Assembly (NCBI RefSeq): GCF_044385915.1
Contig: NZ_JBISCC010000120.1
Location: 221,485-285,484 of the forward strand
Source: Thalassobellus citreus
Lineage (GTDB): Bacteria > Bacteroidota > Bacteroidia > Flavobacteriales > Flavobacteriaceae
Reading direction: 5' to 3'
Length of the DNA stretch: 64,000 bases
The notes below the pieces were generated by a model. That model was not told the DNA's origin. It saw only the letters and a program-made list of their open reading frames with translations, and did not search any database. The position numbers and the translations under genes are program-made. Shown one piece after another: positions 17,983 to 27,081 of this stretch; position 1 is the first letter of the stretch; every line of letters starts with the position of its first letter.

Positions 17983-19080
17983 ATGTTAAACGATTTACCA
18001 ATTAGAAAAATTATTCATGTAGATATGGATGCCTTTTATGCATCTGTAGAACAAATGGATGATCCTACTTTAAAAGGGAAACCTATTGCTGTTGGCGGTG
18101 GTGGTAAACGCGGTGTAATAAGTGCTGCTAGCTACGAGGCTAGAAAATTTGGGGTGAAAAGTGCTATGTCTGGGAATTTAGCAATTAAATTATGTCCTGA
18201 GCTTATTTTTGTAAAAACTCATTTTGATAGATATACCGAAATCTCTAAAAAAATACGCAACATATTTTATGACTATACCGATTTAGTAGAACCTCTTTCG
18301 CTAGACGAAGCTTATTTAGATGTAACCGAAAATAAAAAGGGAAACCCAAGCGCTTCTTTAATTGCTAATGAAATTAGAGAACGTATTTTTAATGAGGTTG
18401 GTTTAACAGCTTCGGCGGGTATATCTATAAATAAATTTATAGCCAAAGTAGCTAGCGATTACAATAAACCAAACGGGCAAAAAGTAGTAAACCCAGAAGA
18501 AGTTATTCCATTTTTAGAACAGCTAGACATCAGGAAATTTTACGGCGTTGGAAAAGTAACAGCAGAAAAAATGTATCAAAAAGGCATTTTTACGGGCTTA
18601 GATTTAAAACAAAAATCTATAGAATGGTTAGACGAAAACTTTGGTAAGTCTGGACGTTATTATTACTACGTTGTTAGAGGTATTCATAATAGTGAGGTAA
18701 AACCAAATAGAATTAGAAAAAGTTTAGCTGCAGAACGTACATTTAGTGAAAATTTATCAAGTGAAGTATTTATGCTTGAGAAACTAAAACACATTGCTGA
18801 TGAAGTCTCTAGGCGCTTAACAAAAAGTAAAGTCGCAGGAAAAACAGTCACTTTAAAAATAAAATACAGTGATTTCACTTTGCAAACCAGAAGTAAAACA
18901 TTGCCCTATTATATTAGTGATAAAGATATTATTCTAGAAACTGCAAAAGACTTATTGTATCAAGAAAAATTGAATAATTCAGTTCGTTTATTAGGTATTT
19001 CTATTTCTAACTTGAATACTGAAACTAAGAAAAAAGTAGAACAAAAAAGTGTGAGCGTTCAGTTAAAATTTGAGTTTTAG
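17983..19080 (+). CDS. dinB: DNA polymerase IV (Y family)
   Basis: 365 residues with the full Y-family layout. The palm motif HVDMDAFYASVEQ has Asp14 as metal ligand, and SLDEAYLDV supplies the second pair (Asp108, Glu109). A helix-hairpin-helix thumb region includes FYGVGKVTAEKM, and the little-finger domain is at the C-terminus. It carries out error-prone lesion bypass during DNA damage. The last ~100 codons are duplicated as a truncated copy at 21182-21481. The C-terminus SVQLKFEF could serve as a beta-clamp-binding tail (inference). No LexA-type operator was recognised upstream. Confidence 0.95.
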   Translation: MLNDLPIRKIIHVDMDAFYASVEQMDDPTLKGKPIAVGGGGKRGVISAASYEARKFGVKSAMSGNLAIKLCPELIFVKTHFDRYTEISKKIRNIFYDYTDLVEPLSLDEAYLDVTENKKGNPSASLIANEIRERIFNEVGLTASAGISINKFIAKVASDYNKPNGQKVVNPEEVIPFLEQLDIRKFYGVGKVTAEKMYQKGIFTGLDLKQKSIEWLDENFGKSGRYYYYVVRGIHNSEVKPNRIRKSLAAERTFSENLSSEVFMLEKLKHIADEVSRRLTKSKVAGKTVTLKIKYSDFTLQTRSKTLPYYISDKDIILETAKDLLYQEKLNNSVRLLGISISNLNTETKKKVEQKSVSVQLKFEF

Positions 19081-19154
19081 AAAAAAAAACAATTTTTTGT
19101 AACCTTTCTTTTTTTTAAAGTATCTAAATTAATAGAATCCTTAAAAACATTAAA

Positions 19155-19538
19155 ATGGCATTAAACGATTTATTTGCTTTGTTATTATTAATATTTATTG
19201 TTCTCATATTTCTTGTATGGTATTTTATACACAAAGCAAAGACGAAAGAACGGTTGCTTATGATTGAAAAAGGGATTGAGCCATACAAACGTAAAACGTT
19301 TAACTTTCCTTGGCTAAAAATTGGTGTCATATTACTTTGTGGAAGTCTTGGCACATTCTTAGGAGGTATAATAGAATATTTTGATTTTTTTAAACCAGAA
19401 CTTACTGGGGAAGAAACCTTTGTAAAAAGTCGTTTTTTGTATAGTGGTGGAACAATCTCCTTATTATTTATGTACATTTTTGGAGCTATAGGTATGATTT
19501 TAGCACATTATCTTGATAAAAAAAAAGATGACAAATAA
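19155..19538 (+). CDS. Small membrane protein, DUF6249-like
   Basis: 127 residues with three hydrophobic segments (about 8-25, 52-72, 98-120) separated by short charged loops. The loop KAKTKERLLMIEKGIEP after the first segment is characteristic of DUF6249-like proteins. In Bacteroidota such proteins commonly lie immediately upstream of an ECF sigma factor, as here (two bases before the next start). A role as a membrane partner of the sigma factor is inference. Confidence 0.7.
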   Translation: MALNDLFALLLLIFIVLIFLVWYFIHKAKTKERLLMIEKGIEPYKRKTFNFPWLKIGVILLCGSLGTFLGGIIEYFDFFKPELTGEETFVKSRFLYSGGTISLLFMYIFGAIGMILAHYLDKKKDDK

Positions 19539-19540
19539 GT

Positions 19541-20071
19541 ATGGACGATACTTATATTGAGAAAGTTCTTCAAGGAGATATAGACGCTTTTAGATTCTTA
19601 ATAAAGAATTATAAAGACATGGGCTACTCATTAGCAATATCAATAGTTAAAAACGAATTTCTAGCACAAGAAGTATTACAAACTGCATTTATTAAAGCAT
19701 ATTCTAAATTAAATACATTTAAAGGGACAGCCAAATTTAGCTCATGGCTCTATAGAATAATAGTAAACGAAGCTTTTAAAGTTCAGAATAAAAAGAAAAG
19801 CAATATTATTATTTATAATGAAATATATACAGATGTAATTTCTGAAAATAATTCTTTTTCTTCAGTTATAGATACCGATTATCAAAAGTATTATATAAAC
19901 GAAGCTTTAAAAAGATTACAACCTAAAGAAAGTTTGGTTTTACGCTTATTTTATTTAGAAGAAAATAATATAAAAGACATTCAAGATATTACAGGTTGGA
20001 GTATTGCTAATATTAAAATTTTATTACATAGAGGAAGAATTAATATAAAAAGGCACTTGAAAATAGATTGA
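19541..20071 (+). CDS. ECF-family RNA polymerase sigma factor
   Basis: 176 residues. Region 2 (about 10-80: DAFRFLIKNYKDMGYSLA..., FKGTAKFSSWLYRIIVNEA) binds the -10 element and core polymerase. Region 4 (about 118-172: LQPKESLVLRLFYLEENN...SIANIKILLHRGRINIK) forms the -35-binding helix-turn-helix. Regions 1.1 and 3 are absent, as usual for ECF factors. It sits in a tight four-gene group: membrane protein, sigma, a second membrane protein and a thioredoxin-like lipoprotein. Regulation through the neighbouring membrane proteins is plausible. The target regulon is unknown. Confidence 0.9.
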   Translation: MDDTYIEKVLQGDIDAFRFLIKNYKDMGYSLAISIVKNEFLAQEVLQTAFIKAYSKLNTFKGTAKFSSWLYRIIVNEAFKVQNKKKSNIIIYNEIYTDVISENNSFSSVIDTDYQKYYINEALKRLQPKESLVLRLFYLEENNIKDIQDITGWSIANIKILLHRGRINIKRHLKID

Positions 20072-20072
20072 A

Positions 20073-20411
20073 ATGGAAAAATTAAATAAAAAAGAAGAAT
20101 ATTTTTTTAAAGAAATTATGTCTAAAAGTAAATTAGAAATGCCTTTTTCTGATTTTGAAAATATTACTATGCATAAAATTGAAGGGAAGGAACATAAAGT
20201 AAATACTTATAGAGAAACAAAAAACTCATTAATAGGTTTTGTTGCTGGAACAGTATTTGGAATCGTTATTTCATTCCTTTTATTATACATTAAAGAACCC
20301 ATTTTTGGTTATAATCCTCAAATTGTTGCATTAATCTTTCAAATAACTTTTACAACAGTGCTATTTACACAATTAAATACTTTTTTAAAAATTTTTAGCA
20401 CTTTAAATTAA
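20073..20411 (+). CDS. Two-TM membrane protein, possible anti-sigma partner
   Basis: 112 residues with a charged N-terminal ~50-residue cytoplasmic part and two hydrophobic segments (about 50-70 and 80-102). It starts one base after the sigma factor stop. Its position and N-in/TM layout match small anti-sigma-like proteins beside ECF factors, but no zinc-finger or other anti-sigma signature is visible. The role is inferred from context only. Confidence 0.6.
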   Translation: MEKLNKKEEYFFKEIMSKSKLEMPFSDFENITMHKIEGKEHKVNTYRETKNSLIGFVAGTVFGIVISFLLLYIKEPIFGYNPQIVALIFQITFTTVLFTQLNTFLKIFSTLN

Positions 20412-20430
20412 ATCATAAAACAACTTACTT

Positions 20431-20940
20431 ATGAAAAATATTTTGAAATACTTTATTATATCTTCCTTACTGTTAATCTTTTCTTGTAAAAATAAGGAGG
20501 CCGTAGAAAAGGAGCTAAAAATGGAACTTGATACAAAAGATCTCTTATTTGAATTCACAAGTTTCACTAGTGCATTACAAAGTGCAAAAGAACTAAACAA
20601 ACTATTATTAGTTTATGTTACTTCAGATGGATGTGGTCCATGTTTAAAAATGAAAAAGGAAATATTTACAAACTCAAAAGTTATCAATTTTTTTAATAAA
20701 AAAATGATTTGTGGAAAAATACATATAAAGAGGACTAAATCAGTTATGAAATCATCTGAATTTGAGTCGCTCAATAAAACACAAATAGCTTTTTTAGAAT
20801 TTCATAATGTTGAATTAGCGTTTCCTACATTCCTTGTTTTTGATAATCATGGAAATTTAATTCATAAAACCACAAAATATATGAACCCTAATGAGTTTAT
20901 AGAATTTGGTAACAAAATTTTGGAAATAAATAATATTTAA
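20431..20940 (+). CDS. Thioredoxin-fold lipoprotein
   Basis: 169 residues. The lipobox IFSC (Cys19) follows a hydrophobic signal. The thioredoxin-like domain begins near residue 40 and has CGPC at 68-71 and the cis-proline region FPTFLVFD. The redox motif is intact, so disulfide exchange in the periplasm is expected; it resembles DUF255/thioredoxin_7-type proteins. It is last in the sigma-factor cluster, 19 bases downstream of the two-TM gene. It may belong to an envelope redox-stress response (inference). Confidence 0.85.
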   Translation: MKNILKYFIISSLLLIFSCKNKEAVEKELKMELDTKDLLFEFTSFTSALQSAKELNKLLLVYVTSDGCGPCLKMKKEIFTNSKVINFFNKKMICGKIHIKRTKSVMKSSEFESLNKTQIAFLEFHNVELAFPTFLVFDNHGNLIHKTTKYMNPNEFIEFGNKILEINNI

Positions 20941-20974
20941 TAGTAGCTTAAATACTTTAAAGAGTTTCTTTTTA

Positions 20975-21083
20975 ACCCAAAAGTTGCGCTAGCGATTGAA
21001 ACGGCATCCTTTTTTGAGGTACGAAAAAAAAATATAGTGGAAAGCGCGACCCTTTTTAGTTTTTCCTAAAAAGGGTAACGTCC
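20975..21083 (+). repeat. Flavobacterial-type structured intergenic repeat
   Basis: The pattern GCGCTAGCGATTGAAACGG - T-rich arm - A-rich arm - ATATAGTGGAAAGCGCGACC is followed by a perfect 11-bp stem, ACCCTTTTTAG (21049-21059) with CTAAAAAGGGT (21066-21076). I recall similar T-arm/A-arm intergenic units recurring in flavobacterial genomes. It lies just downstream of the thioredoxin-like gene and may act as a terminator or processing signal. Confidence 0.6.
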
Positions 21084-21106
21084 AAATATTTATAATACTT
21101 GATGAA

Positions 21107-21187
21107 TTAAAAACTACAGTTCATAATTTATATAACTCTTAATCTATTAACATACCTTTTTCTTTTATAGATATAGCTGTTAAACTA
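21107..21187 (-). pseudogene. Decayed 3' end of pyruvate kinase gene
   Basis: About 81 bases align by eye with the 3' end of the intact pyk (25639-25720), at roughly four-fifths identity with one single-base gap. The reading frame is broken (IKEKGM is followed by a stop two codons later). It ends in the six bases AAACTA at 21182-21187, which also begin the adjacent dinB fragment. Confidence 0.8.
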
Positions 21188-21481
21188 AAACACATTGCTG
21201 ATGAAGTTTCTAGGCGTTTAATAAAAAGCAAAGTCGCAGGAAAAACAGTCACTTTAAAAATAAAATACAGTGATTTCACTTTGCAAACCAGAAGTAAAAC
21301 ATTGCCCTATTATATAAATGATAAAGATATTATTCTAGAAACTGCAAAAGACTTATTGTATCAAGAAAAATTGAATAATTCAGTTCGTTTATTAGGTATT
21401 TCTATTTCTAACTTGAATACTGAAACTAAGAAAAAGCCAAAACAAAAAAGCGTAAGTGTACAATTGAAGTTTCAATTTTAA
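21182..21481 (+). pseudogene. Truncated duplicate of dinB 3' end
   Basis: 300 bases corresponding to dinB 18781-19080. The central ~200 bases are almost identical, while the first ~50 and last ~50 carry most differences (KVEQ against KPKQ; last residues FQF instead of FEF). Only the little-finger region remains, with no palm and no start, so it cannot make a polymerase. The frame is still open to the stop. Confidence 0.9.
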
Positions 21482-21711
21482 TTACAACCATTTTTCTAAA
21501 TAATGAAACCAATTAACTATTTCAAGCTTAAATTAGTTGCTTTTCATTAAAATTATGCTTCCATACTCTTATAATACAACAACAAGACTATTTAGAATTA
21601 TTCAAAATAAATTCTGATTTTTAATAAATCATTAATCATACTAATCATATTTTTACAAAAAACAACAATATATTGGTGTAAAATAAATTATCATCAAATC
21701 GTTTATTTTTA

Positions 21712-21742
21712 TTTGGACTGAATATAAATAAGGTTAATTTTG
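21712..21742 (+). promoter_or_regulatory. Promoter for the TonB-dependent receptor
   Basis: TTTG at 21712-21715 and TAATTTTG at 21735-21742, 19 bases apart, match the Bacteroidota consensus. The ATG at 21757 leaves only about 8 nt of leader. The rest of 21482-21711 is AT-rich with no gene seen. Confidence 0.6.
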
Positions 21743-21756
21743 ACAAAAAATCAATC

Positions 21757-24174
21757 ATGGTTCCTGTCAAAATTTATACTACATTTTTATTCTTGCTTTT
21801 AAGCTATTCTACTTTTAGTCAAAACGGAGATTTATATGGTAAAGTTAAGTTTGATAATAACGAACCCGTTTTAGGTGCTTATATTCTTTTAAAAGGACAA
21901 AAAATTGAAAAGGAAACAAATTCTGATATAAACGGAGATTTTTACTTTAAAAATGTACCTTTCGGAAACTACAGTATACAATTTCACTCATTAAATACCA
22001 ATGTAAAAACCTTTACAATAACACTTAATTCTAGTAAAAAAGCTTTTAATGTCTCATTAGAATATACAACACATCAAAATTTAGAAGAAGTACTTATTCA
22101 AACCAAAACAGTAAAAAACAAAATTAAAGAAAAAGGTTTTGCTGTTAATGTCATAGAAACAAAAGAAGCGGCAGTACAATCAATTCAAATTAACGAACTT
22201 TTAGATCAATCTGCAGGTGTTAGAGTACGTCAATCGGGAGGTTTAGGTTCTCGTACCAATTATATTTTAAATGGTATGTCGGGAAATTCTGTTAAAATTT
22301 TTGTAGACGGGGTTCCTGTCCGAAATTTTGGACCCTCATTTTCTCTAAATAGCATTCCTCCTTCGTTAATTAAGCGTATAGAAATTTACAAAGGTGTTGT
22401 TCCTCCGCATTTATCAGACGATGCCATGGGCGGTGCCATAAATATTGTATTAAACGGCATTACCAAAAACGAATTAAGAGCATCTGTTTCAGCAGGATCT
22501 TTCGGCACATACCGTTCTGACATTAATGGCGGTTATAGAAATAACAAAAATGGATTTACTGCTAGAGCCTCTGCTTTTCTTAATTACTCCGATAATGATT
22601 ATAAAGTTTGGGGAGATCAAGTTGCAGTAACACTTGCTGCTGGTACACCAGATGTTTACATAAAAGCAAAACGATTTCACGATAGATATAGATCTCAAGG
22701 CGGAAAGGCTGAATTTGGTTATACCAATGTAGATTGGGCAGATAAACTTTTGGTTGGTGTATTACTATCCAATATGGACAGACAAATACAAACTGCAGCA
22801 ACAATGGAAATTGTTTATGGCAACCGGTTTACCAAACAAAACACAAACATGTACAGTTTAGATTATGCTAAAGCAAACATTGTTGAAAACTTAGATGTTA
22901 GTGCCTTTGCTTCTGTTTCTAAACTTAACCGAAAAACAATTGATACTATTGCTACGCAATACAGCTGGTTAGGCCACCCAACAAGTTATTACAACGACCC
23001 AGATGTTTGGATTTCAGGAGCCGAAGCTGGTAACCCAACGCTTCAAAAAGATATTGACCAAACTATTAATACTAGAACAAACTTAACCTATAGAATTAAA
23101 GAAAATAATACCATTCAGGTAAATCATTTGTTAAATACATTTACTAGAGACTCTGATGACCCTATGTTACCTGCCATAGAAAATGATTTAAAGGAAGAGC
23201 GTAAGTATATGAAAAACATTCTATCTCTTTCTTTTGAAAATGTAGCTTTTAATGAAAAATTACGCACTACATTTTTTGCAAAGTCTTACCACATAAATAG
23301 AACTTCAAAATTAAGAACTCGTACAGATAACACATCCTCTTCAAATATAGAAATTGAGGAAAACAATGTAAAATCAGATAATTTAGGTTATGGAGGTGTA
23401 ATATCTTATAACATCACCCCAAAGTTTTCAATATTTGGTTCTGCTGAAAAAGCAGTTAGGTTACCTGAAGCTAGTGAAGTTTTTGGAAATGTTGCTGCTA
23501 ACATAAACGCTTCAATTAATTTAAAACCAGAACATAGTAAAAATTATAATTTAGGAATTTCCTATAACAACTTAAAATTAAAAAAACATACCCTAGGCAT
23601 CACTACAAACATATTTATTCGAGATACTGAAGATTTAATTATGCAATTTCCTATTGGTAACGATGAAGAGTTTTTTGAAAACTCGAATGTGGGAAAAATT
23701 TATACAGAAGGTTTCGATCTTGAATTAAATTACAATTATAATAAAATGATTTTTTTTAGCGGAAACACTTCTCTTTTTAATGCCCGAGATTACAATGTAA
23801 CTTATGATATTAATGGAAATCCTATTACACCAAGTTATGAAAGGCTATCGAATACGCCTTATTTTACAATGAATTATAATTTAAGATTAAACAAAAAGAA
23901 TCTTTTTCAAAAAGGATCTAACCTTTCGTGTTATACCAATTTACTATATGTACATGAATTCTTTAGACATGGTAGTACTCTTGGCGGCAATGGAAAAACG
24001 GTAATTCCAACACAAATAGCACACGATGCTGGTTTTGCATACACGTTCCCTAAAGATAAAATCACATTTAGTTTCGATGTTAAAAACATATTTGATAATC
24101 AAATTTTCGACAACTACGCGCTTCAAAAACCAGGAAGAGGTTTTTATGGAAAACTTACATTTTCAATTTTATAA
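21757..24174 (+). CDS. TonB-dependent outer membrane receptor
   Basis: 805 residues with a signal peptide ending near FSQ (about 22). A CarboxypepD_reg-like beta domain follows (about 25-105: LYGKVKFDNNEPVLGAYILL). The plug domain (about 120-235) contains the RQSGGLGSRTNYILNG stretch and PPSLIKRIEIYKG. A 22-strand barrel runs to the C-terminus, ending in the aromatic-rich KPGRGFYGKLTFSIL. It is a TonB-energised importer, not the SusC type. Pairing with the DUF4374 lipoprotein 33 bases downstream is typical of iron or heme/siderophore systems, which is an inference. No Fur box was recognised. Confidence 0.92.
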   Translation: MVPVKIYTTFLFLLLSYSTFSQNGDLYGKVKFDNNEPVLGAYILLKGQKIEKETNSDINGDFYFKNVPFGNYSIQFHSLNTNVKTFTITLNSSKKAFNVSLEYTTHQNLEEVLIQTKTVKNKIKEKGFAVNVIETKEAAVQSIQINELLDQSAGVRVRQSGGLGSRTNYILNGMSGNSVKIFVDGVPVRNFGPSFSLNSIPPSLIKRIEIYKGVVPPHLSDDAMGGAINIVLNGITKNELRASVSAGSFGTYRSDINGGYRNNKNGFTARASAFLNYSDNDYKVWGDQVAVTLAAGTPDVYIKAKRFHDRYRSQGGKAEFGYTNVDWADKLLVGVLLSNMDRQIQTAATMEIVYGNRFTKQNTNMYSLDYAKANIVENLDVSAFASVSKLNRKTIDTIATQYSWLGHPTSYYNDPDVWISGAEAGNPTLQKDIDQTINTRTNLTYRIKENNTIQVNHLLNTFTRDSDDPMLPAIENDLKEERKYMKNILSLSFENVAFNEKLRTTFFAKSYHINRTSKLRTRTDNTSSSNIEIEENNVKSDNLGYGGVISYNITPKFSIFGSAEKAVRLPEASEVFGNVAANINASINLKPEHSKNYNLGISYNNLKLKKHTLGITTNIFIRDTEDLIMQFPIGNDEEFFENSNVGKIYTEGFDLELNYNYNKMIFFSGNTSLFNARDYNVTYDINGNPITPSYERLSNTPYFTMNYNLRLNKKNLFQKGSNLSCYTNLLYVHEFFRHGSTLGGNGKTVIPTQIAHDAGFAYTFPKDKITFSFDVKNIFDNQIFDNYALQKPGRGFYGKLTFSIL

Positions 24175-24207
24175 CAAACAATAATTTTAATATAAATAAC
24201 AAATAGT

Positions 24208-25515
24208 ATGAATTTCAATTTTAAAAATTTTTTAAAACTCGCATGTATTACTGCATTAATTATAACTACTTTTTCTTGTGATACAAACGATGACGATACA
24301 CCAGAAATACCAGATGCATCAACCTTACGTTCTTACCATTTAGTTGTAGGATCAAGTTCTACAGGAAATTCTGCAACATATACACAAGGAGCAACAGTAG
24401 AAGAACTTAATGACCCTAATACAACATTTACTTTTAAAAATTATGGTTTCGAAGTACCATCGACACGTACTTCTAGAGTTTATTCATCAAATGATGGTAA
24501 AACCTTATTCAACTTAAATTATGGTGGTGGAGAAATTTCAAAATATGATTATACCAGCGGACAAAACTACAGCTTAAGTTTAACCACCGATATCCAAACT
24601 GTGATGGGAACTGCATACCCACGTTGGACAAAAATTGATGAAAATTACGCTATGCTTCACGCAGTTGCTACCGAAAATTTATATGACGATCCAAGTGCTG
24701 CTAGTCCAATATACAAAAGAACAAAAGCGACAATTACCATGGCCTTAGTAAATTTACAAACCATGTCGGTTATAGAAAATACATCATTCGAATTTCCTTT
24801 AAGTGAAACTGAAGCTGCTAAAGGAATTTACGTTTCAAGAATTGATGCTCCTGTTGTTACCAACGGAAAATTATATTATGGTGTAGCGAAAAGCATATAC
24901 GATCCTTTAACAGATGCTAGAGGCACAATGGTTTATGAAAATGTTGAAACTTTAGTGATAGATTATCCTTCATTAGAAAACCCAGCAACTTTAATTTCTA
25001 CTCTAGCAGAAGGACCTACCAACGGTTACAGAACACCAGTAGCTCATAAAGATGAAAATGGGGATACATACCAATTAGTTACCTCGGGAGATGTGTCTAT
25101 GTTAAAGATTAGTAATGGTGCTTATGATACTTCTTATGGGAAGTTCAATATTAAATCACTTTTAGGTCATAATGCAGAAGCTAATACTGGTTGGTTTTAT
25201 GTTGGAAATGGTATTGGCTATATTCCTGTTTTAAATACAGATGAAGGAGATAGTGCTAGTTCTAACTGGGATATTGTTCGTGTTGATTTATACAACAAAA
25301 CAGCAGTTACAATGAATATTCCAATTGACTTATGGTTACGTCAATACCAATGGGCTAGTGTTATTGAAGGAAAATTATATATGGCTTTAGCATCATTAGG
25401 AGGAGAAGGTCATGTTTATATTTTCGATCCTACATCTACTAGTGTTGACGGGTATACTAAAGGTGCAAAGTTAGAAACAGGAACAACAGATGCTTCGTAT
25501 ATAGGGCTTTTCTAA
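24208..25515 (+). CDS. DUF4374 surface lipoprotein
   Basis: 435 residues. The lipobox TFSC (Cys24) is followed by a Thr/Asp-rich linker, and the rest is predicted to be a beta-propeller-like repeat protein (SYHLVVGSSSTGNS, RVYSSNDGKTLFNL, YPRWTKIDENYAMLHAV, VIEGKLYMALASLG). The family is usually encoded next to TonB-dependent receptors in Bacteroidota and is thought to help capture the receptor's substrate at the surface. It is co-transcribed with the receptor and closed by the hairpin at 25528-25561. Confidence 0.82.
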   Translation: MNFNFKNFLKLACITALIITTFSCDTNDDDTPEIPDASTLRSYHLVVGSSSTGNSATYTQGATVEELNDPNTTFTFKNYGFEVPSTRTSRVYSSNDGKTLFNLNYGGGEISKYDYTSGQNYSLSLTTDIQTVMGTAYPRWTKIDENYAMLHAVATENLYDDPSAASPIYKRTKATITMALVNLQTMSVIENTSFEFPLSETEAAKGIYVSRIDAPVVTNGKLYYGVAKSIYDPLTDARGTMVYENVETLVIDYPSLENPATLISTLAEGPTNGYRTPVAHKDENGDTYQLVTSGDVSMLKISNGAYDTSYGKFNIKSLLGHNAEANTGWFYVGNGIGYIPVLNTDEGDSASSNWDIVRVDLYNKTAVTMNIPIDLWLRQYQWASVIEGKLYMALASLGGEGHVYIFDPTSTSVDGYTKGAKLETGTTDASYIGLF

Positions 25516-25527
25516 AATAAAACAATA

Positions 25528-25561
25528 TAAACAGATGTGATGTAAAATTCGCATCTGTTTA
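25528..25561 (+). terminator. Hairpin after DUF4374 gene
   Basis: TAAACAGATG (25528-25537) pairs with CATCTGTTTA (25552-25561). There is no strong U-tract, so it may work together with the next hairpin. Confidence 0.5.
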
Positions 25562-25576
25562 TATTAAATATTAAAC

Positions 25577-25617
25577 AAAAAAACTCCAATAGATAAATTA
25601 TCTATTGGAGTTTTTTT
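25577..25617. terminator. Bidirectional terminator between DUF4374 and pyk
   Basis: CTCCAATAGATA (25584-25595), loop AAT, TATCTATTGGAG (25599-25610), flanked by seven A before and seven T after. It can terminate both convergent transcripts. Confidence 0.85.
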
Positions 25618-25638
25618 ATTGTATATAAATCTCTTTTA

Positions 25639-27081
25639 CTAAAAACTACAGTTTGTAATTTCTGTAACTCTTAATGTATTTACCATTCCTTTTTCTTGAA
25701 TAGGCATAGCTGCTAAACTAATTAACATATCGCCTACATCTAAATACCCTTTTTTACAAGCCATAGCATTTACATCTTCAATAGTTTCATCTGTACTTAC
25801 AAACTTATCGTAATAAAAAGCACGAACACCCCAAAGTAAACTTAAACGTGTTAATATACGTTTGTTTGAAGTAAATACTAAAATATGACATGATGGTCTC
25901 CAAGCTGAAATTTGAAATGCTGTATACCCACTATTTGTTAGTGTTGAAATCGCTTTTGCACTAATTTCGTTTGCCATATTAGCGGCATGATAACATATAG
26001 ATTTTGTAATATAACGGTTCGTACGAATATGTGGTGGCAATTGTGGTACCTTTATAAGTTTTGAATCCTCAACACTTTTCAAGATATTAGACATTTGCTT
26101 AATAACCTGCACTGGATATTTACCAACAGATGTTTCTCCTGAAAGCATCACAGCATCAGCACCATCCATAACTGAGTTTGCAACATCATTTACTTCAGCT
26201 CTTGTTGGTGTTAAACTATCAATCATAGTCTCCATCATTTGAGTTGCTATAATTACTGGAATTCTAGCCTTTTTAGCACGTAATACTAATTGCTTTTGAA
26301 TTAGTGGTACTTCTTCCGCTGGAACTTCAACACCTAAATCGCCACGCGCTACCATTAAACCGTCACAATGTGTCACAATTTTATCAATATTCTCTACAGC
26401 TTCAGGTTTTTCAATCTTAGCTATAATTGGTATTTTCTGGTCGCTATGTTTATTAATTAAATCGCGTAATTGCATTAAATCTTCAGCATGACGTACAAAT
26501 GATAGTGCAATCCAATCTACATCTTGACTTATAGCAAAAATAGCATCTTCAATATCTTTTTCTGTAAGAGCTGGTTGAGATATATTTGTGTTTGGTAAAT
26601 TAACTCCTTTCTTAGATTTTAAAGGACCTCCTTGAACAACACGTGCAACTACCTCGTCTTTCTTATTTGTAGAAACAACTTCAAACATTAATTTTCCGTC
26701 ATCTAAAAGAATACGCTCTCCAGGTTTTGCATCTTGAGGAAACCTTTCATAAGTCATGTAAACACGCTCTTTTGTACCTACAAATCGCTCTCCTGTTGCA
26801 AAAACTATTTCATCTCCAGGATTTACAAAAACATCTTCTTCCATAACTCCTACACGAAGTTTTGGCCCTTGTAAATCTCCTAAAATGGCAGCAGTATAAC
26901 CAAACTCTTCGTTTAGTTCTCTTATCATTTTTATACGTTCTGCAACATCTGTATAATCAGCATGAGAAAAATTAATTCTAAATACGTTAGCACCTTCTTC
27001 AAGCATTCCTTTTAAAACTTCTTTGGTACTGGTAGCTGGTCCTAATGTTGCTACTATTTTGGTCTTTTTTCTTATCGGCAT
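25639..27081 (-). CDS. pyk: Pyruvate kinase
   Basis: 480 residues. It converts phosphoenolpyruvate and ADP to pyruvate and ATP in glycolysis. Diagnostic segments: KTKIVATLGPATS, GANVFRINFSHAD, the active-site signature IPIIAKIEKPEAVENID with the catalytic Lys, MVARGDLGVEVPAEEVP, and ATQMMETMI with TRAEVNDVANSVMDGADAVMLSGE. Domains A, B and C are all present. Its start overlaps the stop of the IPExxxVDY gene by one base, so the two are translationally coupled. The last ~80 bases have a decayed copy at 21107-21187. Confidence 0.97.
   Translation of the reverse strand: MPIRKKTKIVATLGPATSTKEVLKGMLEEGANVFRINFSHADYTDVAERIKMIRELNEEFGYTAAILGDLQGPKLRVGVMEEDVFVNPGDEIVFATGERFVGTKERVYMTYERFPQDAKPGERILLDDGKLMFEVVSTNKKDEVVARVVQGGPLKSKKGVNLPNTNISQPALTEKDIEDAIFAISQDVDWIALSFVRHAEDLMQLRDLINKHSDQKIPIIAKIEKPEAVENIDKIVTHCDGLMVARGDLGVEVPAEEVPLIQKQLVLRAKKARIPVIIATQMMETMIDSLTPTRAEVNDVANSVMDGADAVMLSGETSVGKYPVQVIKQMSNILKSVEDSKLIKVPQLPPHIRTNRYITKSICYHAANMANEISAKAISTLTNSGYTAFQISAWRPSCHILVFTSNKRILTRLSLLWGVRAFYYDKFVSTDETIEDVNAMACKKGYLDVGDMLISLAAMPIQEKGMVNTLRVTEITNCSF

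Noticed and set aside
21281..21481. Open frame that could be read as a short independent protein
   Set aside because: It is the tail of the dinB duplicate; no start region, and its sequence is just the DinB little finger.
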